NCBI RefSeq assembly: GCF_947490415.1 | Contig: NZ_CANLGX010000003.1 | Location: forward strand, 599,147 to 663,146 | Direction of reading: 5' to 3' | DNA length: 64,000 nucleotides | Source of the DNA: an uncultured Eudoraea sp. | GTDB lineage: Bacteria; Bacteroidota; Bacteroidia; Flavobacteriales; Flavobacteriaceae | In this document: positions 8,076-16,453 of the stretch, piece after piece | Layout of the letters: each line of letters begins with the position of its first letter | Numbering within the stretch: position 1 is the first letter of the stretch | Translations under genes and position numbers: made by a program | Notes under the pieces: model-generated | What the model was told of the DNA's origin: nothing | Database searches by the model: none | Seen by the model: the letters and a program-made list of their open reading frames with translations, nothing else

Positions 8076-9758
8076 TTACTTACCTATAACTCTATAAATC
8101 CAGGTTTTACCGTCGTAACGCCCTCCATATTTAGAATCCCTTGCATTTCTTGCTTCCTGCATAGAATCATACCTTTTTAAATATACATAGTTATATTTAT
8201 TCTTCGCACGATAGAATGATTTAGGCTGTAACCCTTCAGCCGACAACTTCTTGACAAAAGCTTCGAAGTATTTTTTGGTGCCAAAGACGTTAGCTATTAA
8301 ATAATAACCGGGTTCTAAGCCCTCCTCAGAAGCCACTTCCTCGTATACTTCACCTTTTTTCAATACTACTACTTCTTCTATAGCTTTTTCTTCTTCAAGC
8401 GCATTAATAGAATCCTGCATATTCTTTTCCCTAAGTTTTCTGGCCTCTGCCAATGCTTCTGCTTGTTTAACAGCATTTAGGGAGTCTATCCTGCTTTTCT
8501 CCTGACCCGCTTTTATGGCAGCAATCGCGATTGCCTCTTTAGCCATCCTGATGGAGTCTTTTCTTTTGGTTTCTGCCAGTTCTTGGGCTTTTGCCAATTC
8601 AATTTGTTGGTTTACGAGTGCAATTGAGTCTTTTCTTTTTGTTTCTGCCAGTTCTTGGGCTTTTGCCAATTCAATTTGCTGGCGTACAATGGCAATTGAA
8701 TCTTTACTTTTCTGATTCTGAAGTTGTTCCAGCGCTAATATTTCTGCTGCCTTAACAGCCGCCAGAGAATCTTGTTTTCTTTGGGCTTCCAACACTGCTA
8801 ATTCTTCGTTTATCTGTTGCTGTTCTGTCTCCAAATCTTCTAACTCCTCAACTTCAAAGACTTGTTGCCCAAAACTAAAGGCGGTCACAATTTCAAAACT
8901 CGGGTCCTCACCTTTAATATCAGCACTGGTTCCAAATTCAACCAAAGCCCCAAGGGAAAGTTTTTTAAAGAAGTGTCCCCCTATTCCGGTTGAGATGCCG
9001 TAAAAATTATTATATCCCACTTGAGCCCAGAATTTTGGTGTAGAAAAAAAGGTGTTCAATCCTATTTGATTATCAAAATCAGGCAAACGCTTATAGTAAA
9101 GAGTTGGTCTTATATAAGATGTGGAGGAATCACCAAAAATAGTTACAGGGAAATCATAACTGGCCAGACCCATATAAATTAAACCCGTAGCACTGGCATT
9201 ACCTTCATTGGTTGTAAGGTTTCGATCCAACAAATTTTCCATAGCGATACCAAAACTAAAAGCGTTCAACTGAAGTTTAACAGCAGGTGCTATTTGAAGA
9301 ATAAAGTTGCTTTTTTCTTCAAATATTGGCAAACCCGGATCCATAATAAACTCCTCGGCCAGTTTTCGCTGGTAACCAATGGCATTTATCCCCAGGGTTA
9401 TTTGGGCTTTGGAATTCAATACAAAATTATATGCATAATTCAATACTCCTCCTGTATTGACAAAAACACCTGTATTATGTTGAAGAAACCCTCCTCCAAT
9501 GGCAGATTCTTCGTTAAGTTTTCTGGAATAATTTAAAAATAAGGTTGTGGGGCTACTATCCATAGTTTGCCATTGCCATCTGGTCCACAATGCTACTGAT
9601 TGCGGATTATTCCTGTCCAATGAAAATACCGGACTTAACAGACTACTGTTAAATTCTGTAAGGTTATGCTGTCGGAAATCATATGGTAATTCCGGCTCCT
9701 GAGATTTTACAGATAGCACGGTCAAAACCATAAAAAAGAACAGTGCTTTTTTCAACAT
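8076..9758 (-). CDS. PorP/SprF-family outer membrane protein with coiled coil and SPOR-like tail
   Basis: A 560-aa exported protein with a signal peptide (about 1-19). Residues of about 25-300 form a PorP/SprF-type beta barrel (YDFRQHNLTEFNSSLLSPVF, then alternating amphipathic strands), a family linked to type IX secretion and gliding. Next comes a charged coiled coil (about 310-465) with 24-residue repeats containing QQIELAKAQELAETKRKDSI. The last 80 residues (GYYLIANVFG ... YVYLKRYDSMQEARNARDS) resemble a SPOR peptidoglycan-binding domain. I infer that it ties an outer membrane barrel to the cell wall. It stands alone, without a large adhesin gene next to it. Confidence 0.82.
   Translation of the reverse strand: MLKKALFFFMVLTVLSVKSQEPELPYDFRQHNLTEFNSSLLSPVFSLDRNNPQSVALWTRWQWQTMDSSPTTLFLNYSRKLNEESAIGGGFLQHNTGVFVNTGGVLNYAYNFVLNSKAQITLGINAIGYQRKLAEEFIMDPGLPIFEEKSNFILQIAPAVKLQLNAFSFGIAMENLLDRNLTTNEGNASATGLIYMGLASYDFPVTIFGDSSTSYIRPTLYYKRLPDFDNQIGLNTFFSTPKFWAQVGYNNFYGISTGIGGHFFKKLSLGALVEFGTSADIKGEDPSFEIVTAFSFGQQVFEVEELEDLETEQQQINEELAVLEAQRKQDSLAAVKAAEILALEQLQNQKSKDSIAIVRQQIELAKAQELAETKRKDSIALVNQQIELAKAQELAETKRKDSIRMAKEAIAIAAIKAGQEKSRIDSLNAVKQAEALAEARKLREKNMQDSINALEEEKAIEEVVVLKKGEVYEEVASEEGLEPGYYLIANVFGTKKYFEAFVKKLSAEGLQPKSFYRAKNKYNYVYLKRYDSMQEARNARDSKYGGRYDGKTWIYRVIGK
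8557..8700. repeat. Two tandem 72-bp repeats inside the PorP/SprF-like gene
   Basis: Units at 8557-8628 and 8629-8700 are nearly identical and in frame, each encoding 24 residues of the coiled coil; more diverged units flank them. The exact 72-bp period makes the stretch prone to copy-number change by slippage. Confidence 0.85.
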
Positions 9759-9851
9759 AACTAAAGAAAAAACAAAGGGTTAAACATACTAATTTTAACG
9801 AAATTCAGTTACATTTAAGCATACCATTAAAGTTAAATAAACTAATCCAGT

Positions 9852-10397
9852 ATGAAAGCAATTAAACTTCTAATCTTTGCCTTTTTATTTACAGGCATAA
9901 TCTCATGCAAAGATGACCAAAAATTATCAGATGCCTATGTTGAGCCTGCGGTTTCTACTTATTATTTCATACGACATGCAGAAAAGATAAGAAGTAATTC
10001 AGAAGACATTGATCCTGAACTAAGCCAAAAAGGACTTGGAAGAGCTATGCACTGGGCAGAAATATTGAATGATGTTGAACTAGATGCCATTTATTCTACA
10101 GATTTCGAGAGAACTACTATGACCGCTGCCCCAACTTCTGTTAAGCAGGAAATAACTGTTCAATATTATGACCCTTCTAATATCGATATTAAGCAATTTA
10201 AAATGGATAATTTAGGAAAAAATGTTCTTATAGTTGGGCACAGTAATTCAACACCAGATTTAGTAAATAAGATGCTAGGAGAAGATAAATATGACGCCAT
10301 GGATGACTATGACAACGGGAGTCTTTTTATAGTCCAGGTAACTGGTAAAAATGTATCAGCGAATCGTTTGAATTTCAATTGCAATTGTCCGGATTAA
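9852..10397 (+). CDS. Histidine phosphatase (SixA/phosphoglycerate mutase-like) lipoprotein
   Basis: A 181-aa lipoprotein (lipobox ending at Cys19) of the histidine phosphatase superfamily. The catalytic RHAEK motif has phospho-accepting His42 after Arg41, and the second His131 lies in LIVGHSNSTPD. The short length without an alpha-helical cap is like SixA. Since it is lipid-anchored outside the cytoplasm, its substrate is probably an exported phosphoester, but none can be named. Its last 23 nt overlap the 3' end of the convergent gene. Confidence 0.85.
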   Translation: MKAIKLLIFAFLFTGIISCKDDQKLSDAYVEPAVSTYYFIRHAEKIRSNSEDIDPELSQKGLGRAMHWAEILNDVELDAIYSTDFERTTMTAAPTSVKQEITVQYYDPSNIDIKQFKMDNLGKNVLIVGHSNSTPDLVNKMLGEDKYDAMDDYDNGSLFIVQVTGKNVSANRLNFNCNCPD

Positions 10398-11124
10398 CTT
10401 CTATATCTTCCAGGCGAATGGTTGATAGAAGTTCTAATTCTTTGGTTTTAAAAAGTGCTTCCAGCTCATATACTGAAATATTCTTTGAGGCTTTATAATT
10501 ATTGTAATCAACAAACCGAATTCCATTAATTATCCTTTCATTAAACGCTTCACGAAATCTTGTTCCTCCTCCATCGACATTAAATTCATATGCTAAGTAA
10601 TCTGGCTTAAAAGTCTCTTTATTAAACCAATAGATATAAATGTCATCAAAATCTTCGCCTCCACCTTCTTCATCAAAAGTAACTTCCACTTTATAGTATT
10701 GCTTATCCCCTAATTGAGTTTCACCAAGAAGCTTTTTATTCACCGCAGGGTCATTTAAGCCATATGGAAGATACGCGAAATAATGAACAGAATTTATTGA
10801 ATTTGAATATTTGGCGGCCATGGAGTCGGCTACAATTACAGGGTTCCCATTTATGGTTCTTTCAAAACCATTATGCTTCAGAATATCCAAAATGGTGGTA
10901 GAATCATTATTTATAATTCGCTTTAAGATTTTTCTTCCTGTATTGTTTTCTAATTCATACCTAATATCACGCAAGGTGAAAGATATATTACAAGATGAGT
11001 ACAGATTACCCCCTGAGACTTCTATGGATTTGTCTATAATATCCTGAACATCAATTGTACCTGAGTTCTTGTTCCTGCAACCTATTGCTATAAAGATGAA
11101 AATGATAACGGTAAATCTCAACAT
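10375..11124 (-). CDS. DUF6503-like lipoprotein
   Basis: A 249-aa protein with a lipoprotein signal (IAIGCRN, Cys16). The body is a chain of beta strands (SCNISFTLRDIRYELENN, KYYKVEVTFDE, DDIYIYWFNKETFKPDYLAYEF) that looks like a LolA/outer-membrane-lipoprotein-sorting type half-barrel; it resembles the DUF6503 family of Bacteroidota. No enzymatic residues are evident. It ends inside the 3' end of the SixA-like gene and is otherwise isolated. Function unknown. Confidence 0.7.
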   Translation of the reverse strand: MLRFTVIIFIFIAIGCRNKNSGTIDVQDIIDKSIEVSGGNLYSSCNISFTLRDIRYELENNTGRKILKRIINNDSTTILDILKHNGFERTINGNPVIVADSMAAKYSNSINSVHYFAYLPYGLNDPAVNKKLLGETQLGDKQYYKVEVTFDEEGGGEDFDDIYIYWFNKETFKPDYLAYEFNVDGGGTRFREAFNERIINGIRFVDYNNYKASKNISVYELEALFKTKELELLSTIRLEDIEVNPDNCN

Positions 11125-11222
11125 GGGTAAGTTTTTATAGTAATCGTAAAAGTCTTGCTTTCTTTACACTTTTCACAAAAATAAATTCGTTTTCCAATAT
11201 ATCGTACTCTGGTATTTGTTCT

Positions 11223-11230
11223 TACTTTTG
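11223..11230 (+). promoter_or_regulatory. -7 box directly in front of smpB
   Basis: TACTTTTG matches TANNTTTG and ends only 6 nt before the smpB ATG at 11237, a spacing that would give a leaderless or nearly leaderless transcript. No -33 TTG at the usual distance was seen. Confidence 0.4.
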
Positions 11231-11236
11231 TCACTT

Positions 11237-11698
11237 ATGCAGAAAACCATAAATATAAAAAACAAAAAAGCCCGTTTTGAATTTGAATTCCTGGATACCT
11301 ATATAGCCGGAATTGTACTTTCAGGATCCGAAATAAAATCTATTCGACTGGGTAAAGCTTCTATCACAGAAAGTTTTTGTGAGTTCAATGAACAGGGAGA
11401 ACTTTTTGTTATAAATATGCAAGTTGATGAATATTCACATGCCACGCATTTTAATCACAAACCTAAAGCTGCCCGCAAACTTCTGCTAAAAAAACAAGAA
11501 TTAAAAAAACTGGAAAAAGAAGTAAAAAATACAGGGCTTACTATTATTCCCCTGAATCTTTTTGTAAACGATAAGGGATTGGCTAAACTTAAAATTGTTC
11601 TGGCAAAGGGTAAGAAATTATATGACAAAAGGGAAAGCATTAAGGATAGAGACAACAAAAGAAATCTGGATCGTCTTAAAAAGAATTTTAATGCCTAA
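11237..11698 (+). CDS. smpB: SsrA-binding protein SmpB
   Basis: SmpB binds tmRNA and places it in the A site of stalled ribosomes for trans-translation. The 153-aa product from ATG 11237 starts with QKTINIKNKKARFEFE, matching the family N-terminus; a TTG 21 nt upstream would lie before the -7 box and is unlikely. The tmRNA-binding OB fold has SGSEIKSIRLGKASITESF, and the C-terminal basic tail (KGKKLYDKRESIKDRD) that enters the mRNA channel is complete. The ssrA gene is not in the window. Confidence 0.97.
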   Translation: MQKTINIKNKKARFEFEFLDTYIAGIVLSGSEIKSIRLGKASITESFCEFNEQGELFVINMQVDEYSHATHFNHKPKAARKLLLKKQELKKLEKEVKNTGLTIIPLNLFVNDKGLAKLKIVLAKGKKLYDKRESIKDRDNKRNLDRLKKNFNA

Positions 11699-11733
11699 GC
11701 GCTGAATAATTCAGTAAGCTCCTCGTGTTTTAA

Positions 11734-12375
11734 TCAATTTTTATCTTCCAAAAGCGGAACGAATCGAAAAGAGCCAAATTCCTGCCGTTCAAATTCCTTC
11801 TCTGATTTTCTAATTATACGTGTCATAATCTGATCATCCAGACCAACCGGGATTACCAATTTACCTCCAATTTTTAATTGAGATAACAGCGCCTTAGGAA
11901 TTTCCGGAGCCCCGGCAGTTACTATAATTCCTTCAAAAGGAGCTTCCTCAGGAAGACCTTTATATCCATCTCCAAAAATAAATTTTTTGGGTCTGTAGCC
12001 CATTTTCTTAAAAAATATAGAGGTTTTTTTGAATAATTCCAGTTGTCGTTCAATAGTGAATACCTTGGCCTTCAATCGCAGAAGCACGGCGGTCTGATAA
12101 CCACTTCCTGTTCCAATTTCTAATATTTTATCCCCAGGGTTTATTTCTAACAATTCCGTTTGGAAGGCTACAGTGTATGGTTGTGATATGGTTTGCTCTG
12201 CAGCAATGGGAAAGGCTTTATCCTGGTAGGCGTGATCTTCAAAACTACTATCCATAAATAAATGTCTTGGAACCCCTCTGATAGCGTCTAAAACACTTTT
12301 ATTTTTTATATTCTTGGCGGCAATAATGTCTACAAGTTTATTGCGCATTCCCTTATGTTTGAAAGTATCTTTCAA
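11734..12375 (-). CDS. pcm: Protein-L-isoaspartate O-methyltransferase
   Basis: A 213-aa cytosolic SAM-dependent repair enzyme that methylates isoaspartyl residues in aged proteins. SAM motif I is ILEIGTGSGYQT (84-95). The PCMT signature regions RHLFMDSSFEDHAYQD (37-52), TISQPYTVA (62-70) and IVTAGAPEIPKALL are all present. It is convergent with smpB across a short gap and probably has its own promoter: the minus strand has TAATTTTA upstream. Identification is secure from motif order and length. Confidence 0.95.
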   Translation of the reverse strand: MKDTFKHKGMRNKLVDIIAAKNIKNKSVLDAIRGVPRHLFMDSSFEDHAYQDKAFPIAAEQTISQPYTVAFQTELLEINPGDKILEIGTGSGYQTAVLLRLKAKVFTIERQLELFKKTSIFFKKMGYRPKKFIFGDGYKGLPEEAPFEGIIVTAGAPEIPKALLSQLKIGGKLVIPVGLDDQIMTRIIRKSEKEFERQEFGSFRFVPLLEDKN

Positions 12376-12443
12376 TAGTTTGGTTTTGTGCTGCTAAAAT
12401 TAGAAAATCAAATTGGAAATAGGTGTGTTTTACAAGTGATACA

Positions 12444-12477
12444 TTGACATATTTTAGAATTAATCTCCTTATTTTTG
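12444..12477 (+). promoter_or_regulatory. Flavobacterial promoter of the oxidoreductase operon
   Basis: TTG at 12444-12446, 23 nt, then TATTTTTG at 12470-12477: both elements of the TTG-N17-23-TANNTTTG consensus. The box ends 15 nt before the ATG at 12493 and probably drives the run of genes that follows. Confidence 0.55.
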
Positions 12478-12492
12478 AAAAAACATAAACTT

Positions 12493-13458
12493 ATGCTCAA
12501 AGTTGGCGTATTAGGCGCAGGACATTTAGGTAAAATTCATTTGCGCCTTCTTAATGAATCAACTGAATATGATTTAATTGGATTTTTCGACCCGGATGCT
12601 GAGAACGGTGAAAAGGTTGCTGCAGAATTTGGATATACCTATTTTGAAAATATAGATTCCCTTATGGACGAGGTAGACGTTGTAGATATTGTCACACCTA
12701 CCTTATCGCATTACGAGTGTGCGAAGAAAGCGATGGAAAAAGGAAAACACGTTTTTATCGAAAAACCCATTACCAACACTTTGAAGGAAGCAGAGGAACT
12801 TCTGATAATTGAGGATGCGAATAAGGTGAAAGGACAGGTGGGGCATGTAGAACGTTTTAACCCGGCTTTTATAGCGGTTAAAAATAATATTAAGGATCCT
12901 ATGTTTATTGAAACTCACCGGCTGGCAGAGTTCAATCCCAGAGGAACTGATGTACCCGTGGTATTAGATTTAATGATTCATGATATCGATGTAATTCTTA
13001 GTGTTGTAAATTCCGAAGTGAAAAGAATTAATGCAAGTGGTGTATCCGTAATTAGTAAATCCCCGGATATTGCCAATGCCAGAATTGAATTTGAAAATGG
13101 ATGCGTTGCTAATCTTACTGCAAGTAGAATCTCATTAAAAAACATGAGGAAATCAAGGTTTTTTCAGCGAGACGCCTATATATCTGTTGATTTCCTTGAA
13201 AAACAAGTGGAAGTTGTTAGAATGAAAGACGCACCTGAAAAACCCGGTGAATTTGATATGGTACTTCAGAACGCAGAAGGAGATAAAAAACAGATATATT
13301 TTGAAAACCCTGAAATTCTGAACACCAATGCAATCCAGGATGAACTGGAAACCTTTGCAGAGGCTATAAATAATAATAGCACCCCTGTAGTAACCTTAAA
13401 ACAGGGAACTCAGGCTTTGAATGTAGCTTTACAGGTAATCTCGTCTTTCAAAAACTAA
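12493..13458 (+). CDS. Gfo/Idh/MocA-family oxidoreductase
   Basis: A 321-aa NAD(P)-dependent dehydrogenase-like protein. The N-terminal Rossmann fold has VGVLGAGHLGKIHLRLL (4-20), and the family motif EKP occurs in GKHVFIEKPITN with the usual catalytic-site lysine. The C-terminal alpha/beta domain follows (VGHVERFNPAF, VLDLMIHDIDVI). The start was set at ATG 12493 rather than the TTG 18 nt upstream, which overlaps the promoter box. The substrate is not predictable from the sequence; UDP-N-acetylglucosamine 3-dehydrogenase-like or sugar enzymes are possible. First gene of a probable eight-gene + strand run. Confidence 0.88.
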   Translation: MLKVGVLGAGHLGKIHLRLLNESTEYDLIGFFDPDAENGEKVAAEFGYTYFENIDSLMDEVDVVDIVTPTLSHYECAKKAMEKGKHVFIEKPITNTLKEAEELLIIEDANKVKGQVGHVERFNPAFIAVKNNIKDPMFIETHRLAEFNPRGTDVPVVLDLMIHDIDVILSVVNSEVKRINASGVSVISKSPDIANARIEFENGCVANLTASRISLKNMRKSRFFQRDAYISVDFLEKQVEVVRMKDAPEKPGEFDMVLQNAEGDKKQIYFENPEILNTNAIQDELETFAEAINNNSTPVVTLKQGTQALNVALQVISSFKN

Positions 13459-13512
13459 TGGGTTTAGAGTAAAAAAGACATTAAGTAATTTTCACTGATT
13501 AATCAGCATATA

Positions 13513-14406
13513 ATGATAACAACAATTGCAGTAATAGGAGCAGGTACAATGGGTAACGGAATTGCGCATGTATTTGCGCAAAATGGTTATAAAGTTCACT
13601 TGGTTGACATCTCTCAGGAATCCCTCGACAAAGGGACTTTAACAATTTCCAAAAATCTGGATAGGATGCTGTTAAAGAATGTTATTACTGAAAATGAAAA
13701 GACAAATACATTAAAGAATATTGCTACATATACCTCACTGAAGGAAGGGGTAAATGAAGTAGGCCTGGTAATTGAAGCTGCAACCGAAAATGTGGAGTTA
13801 AAATTGGCCATCTTCAAAGAATTGGATATCCATTGCCCCGAAAACACTATTCTGGCGACTAATACATCTTCCATTTCCATAACGCAAATTGCCGCAGCTA
13901 CCAAAAGACCAGACAAAGTAATTGGAATGCATTTTATGAATCCTGTACCTATAATGAAATTGGTAGAGATCATCAGAGGTTATAATACGAGCGATCAGGT
14001 TACTCTAACCGTGATGGAAATTTCTGAAAAATTGGGTAAAATAGCCACGGAAGTAAATGATTATCCCGGTTTTGTATCAAATAGAATCCTAATGCCCATG
14101 ATAAATGAAGCAATAGAAACCCTTTACAATAATGTAGCGGGTGTATCTGAAATAGATACGGTAATGAAATTAGGTATGGCACATCCCATGGGACCTTTGC
14201 AGTTAGCGGACTTTATTGGACTTGACGTATGCCTTTCAATTCTAAATGTTATGCATGACGGGTTTAAAAACCCTAAATACGCTCCATGTCCACTTCTCGT
14301 GAATATGGTAATGGCGGGTAAAACAGGAGTTAAGTCTGGAGAAGGATTTTACGACTATTCTGAATCGCGTAAGGCTGAAAAAGTAGCCAATCAATTTGCC
14401 CAATAA
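13513..14406 (+). CDS. 3-hydroxybutyryl-CoA dehydrogenase
   Basis: A 297-aa NAD-dependent 3-hydroxyacyl-CoA dehydrogenase of the short, stand-alone type (Hbd/PaaH). It has the Rossmann motif GAGTMGNGIAHVFAQ from residue 9, TNTSSISIT (117-124) and catalytic His140 in GMHFMNPVPIMKLVEI; the C-terminal helical domain is complete. It oxidises (S)-3-hydroxybutyryl-CoA to acetoacetyl-CoA or the reverse, in fatty acid or phenylacetate breakdown. It sits 54 nt after the oxidoreductase and 4 nt before the DUF1015 gene, so it is co-transcribed with the latter. Confidence 0.94.
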   Translation: MITTIAVIGAGTMGNGIAHVFAQNGYKVHLVDISQESLDKGTLTISKNLDRMLLKNVITENEKTNTLKNIATYTSLKEGVNEVGLVIEAATENVELKLAIFKELDIHCPENTILATNTSSISITQIAAATKRPDKVIGMHFMNPVPIMKLVEIIRGYNTSDQVTLTVMEISEKLGKIATEVNDYPGFVSNRILMPMINEAIETLYNNVAGVSEIDTVMKLGMAHPMGPLQLADFIGLDVCLSILNVMHDGFKNPKYAPCPLLVNMVMAGKTGVKSGEGFYDYSESRKAEKVANQFAQ

Positions 14407-14410
14407 TTCT

Positions 14411-15661
14411 ATGGCAGTTATAAAACCATTTAAAGCAATACGACCAGCAGAGGATAAAGTGTCATTCGTAGCTTCACGTTCTTACGAAGAATATTCAAAA
14501 AAAGAATTAGACTGTGTCTTAAACTACAACCCATTTTCTTTTTTACATATAATTAATCCCGGTAACAGGCTTAATAAAAAGGTCTCCGGCAAGGAACGTT
14601 TTAAACTAATTCATAACCGTTATTTGGAGTTTTTAGAAGACGAAATCCTTTTAAAGGACAATGAAGTAAGCTTTTATATTTATAAAATAGAAAAAGACAA
14701 TCTTAATTGCTGCGGAATTATATGTGCAACCAGTACCGAAGATTACAGGAATTCTGTAATTAAAAAACACGAAAACACACTTGAACACCGGGAAAAATTA
14801 TTTGCGAATTATCTCCAATTAGTTCAGTTTAAGGCAGAGCCGGTTTTGATGATTTATCCGGATATCGATGAAATATCTATGATAATAAATTCAGAGATCA
14901 AAAACAATCCGCAATGTCATTTTACAACACCTGATAAGACGACTCATACCCTATGGAAAATTTCAGAAAAAAGTACTTTAACACAACTGCAGAATGAATT
15001 TGGTAAGGTAAATTCCTTATATATAGCTGATGGGCATCATAGAAGTGCATCTTCGAATCTATTATCTCTTATGTCGCAAAAGAAAAACCCAGGTCATACT
15101 GGTAAAGAACCTTATAATTTCATCATGAGTTACTTAATCCCCGAATCGGAGATTAGAATATTTGAGTTTAACAGAATGGTACGTGATTTGAACGGACTTA
15201 CGCCAAAAGAATTTCTTGTAAAACTGGATAAATTTTTTAGAATCACGAATCATGGTGATCAATTGTACAGACCAAGCAAAAAGCATCATTTTAGCATGTA
15301 CCTTAACGGTTTATTTTATTCCTTATACCTACGGAAAAACAGATATGAATTTACGGATGCCCTTAGTAAGCTCGATACTCAGATTTTATACAAGACTATC
15401 CTTGAACCCATCCTTCAAATAAACGATTTAAGAAATGATAAACGAATTCAATATGGCTATGGCAAACGCAATGTCCTTAAAATGAAAGATGAAATTGACC
15501 GTGGGAATTTTGCAGTAGGTTTTGGTTTAGTCCCTTTGGACGTTGAAGAGATAAAGGCAATAGCTGATGCAGGATTGGTTATGCCTCCAAAAAGTACGTA
15601 CATAGAACCAAAGCTCAGAAGCGCACTCGCTATCTACGATTTAGGTTCATCAGTAGGTTAA
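14411..15661 (+). CDS. DUF1015-family protein
   Basis: A 416-aa protein with the DUF1015 hallmarks: the N-terminal KPFKAIRP, the NPFSFLHIINPG region, and the central IADGHHRSASS (about 205-215). The start is ATG 14411, four nt after the stop of the preceding gene. DUF1015 proteins are found across bacteria and archaea, often beside serine or amino-acid metabolism genes; some relatives have been proposed as small-molecule kinases, but I do not assign a reaction here. Tight linkage to the hydroxybutyryl-CoA dehydrogenase gene suggests co-expression only. Confidence 0.9.
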   Translation: MAVIKPFKAIRPAEDKVSFVASRSYEEYSKKELDCVLNYNPFSFLHIINPGNRLNKKVSGKERFKLIHNRYLEFLEDEILLKDNEVSFYIYKIEKDNLNCCGIICATSTEDYRNSVIKKHENTLEHREKLFANYLQLVQFKAEPVLMIYPDIDEISMIINSEIKNNPQCHFTTPDKTTHTLWKISEKSTLTQLQNEFGKVNSLYIADGHHRSASSNLLSLMSQKKNPGHTGKEPYNFIMSYLIPESEIRIFEFNRMVRDLNGLTPKEFLVKLDKFFRITNHGDQLYRPSKKHHFSMYLNGLFYSLYLRKNRYEFTDALSKLDTQILYKTILEPILQINDLRNDKRIQYGYGKRNVLKMKDEIDRGNFAVGFGLVPLDVEEIKAIADAGLVMPPKSTYIEPKLRSALAIYDLGSSVG

Positions 15662-15757
15662 AGATGCAGCTTAACACCATCTCATATTGCCAGGAAAGGA
15701 AAAAGCACAGAACAATTATTTAAAATATATAATTGACTAATTTCAAATAAAAAATAA

Positions 15758-16411
15758 GTGTCCATAAAAAAAAATCTACTTAAAATCCTTGATGATCTTC
15801 CCAAAGAGATAAGCCTTGTTGCCGTATCCAAAACAAAAAGCAATGAAGAAATAATGGAAGCTTATGAAGCTGGTCAACGTATTTTTGGGGAAAACAAAAT
15901 TCAGGAAATGGCTCTTAAATGGAGTGAATTACCTAAAGATATAGAATGGCATATGATAGGCCATGTACAAACCAATAAGGTAAAATACATGGGTGAGTTT
16001 GTCTCATTAATTCATGGCGTGGATAGCCTGAAACTGCTAAAGGAGATTAACAAACAAGCCATAAAACATAATCGTAAGATTAATTGCTTACTTCAGGTGC
16101 ATATCGCTCAGGAACAGACAAAATTTGGGCTTAATGAAACAGAGTTATTTGAATTAATTGGTTCAGAGGAGTTTGGAAATCTCAAAAATGTGAAAATAAA
16201 GGGCTTGATGGGTATGGCTACTTTTACCGATAACGAAGAACAAATAGCTAAGGAATTTTCATACTTATATTCAATCTACTCAAAATTAAAAAATAGAATA
16301 CCCGATGTAAATGTTCTGTCCATGGGTATGAGTGGAGATTATAAAATTGCAATTCGACAGGGCAGCACAATGGTACGCATAGGAAGTAGTATCTTTGGTA
16401 TTAGAAATTAA
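15758..16411 (+). CDS. yggS: YggS-type pyridoxal phosphate homeostasis protein
   Basis: A 217-aa single-domain PLP-binding TIM barrel. The PLP lysine is K25 in LVAVSKTKS, and the family features FGENKIQE, WHMIGHVQTNK, and the C-terminal LSMGMSGDYKIAIRQGSTMVRIG are all present. YggS/PLPBP proteins carry PLP and balance B6 vitamers; no catalytic turnover is known. A GTG start at 15758 is used because it gives the usual N-terminus before KNLLKIL; no better ATG lies upstream. It is preceded by a 96-nt gap, so it may also have its own promoter. Confidence 0.94.
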   Translation: MSIKKNLLKILDDLPKEISLVAVSKTKSNEEIMEAYEAGQRIFGENKIQEMALKWSELPKDIEWHMIGHVQTNKVKYMGEFVSLIHGVDSLKLLKEINKQAIKHNRKINCLLQVHIAQEQTKFGLNETELFELIGSEEFGNLKNVKIKGLMGMATFTDNEEQIAKEFSYLYSIYSKLKNRIPDVNVLSMGMSGDYKIAIRQGSTMVRIGSSIFGIRN

Positions 16412-16453
16412 TAATGTAAATAGGAATACCACAATTTGGTTCTAAAACAGTGT

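Noticed and set aside
8557..8700. CRISPR-like or mobile repeat
   Set aside because: The 72-bp units are in frame, without spacers, and encode the coiled coil of a surface protein.
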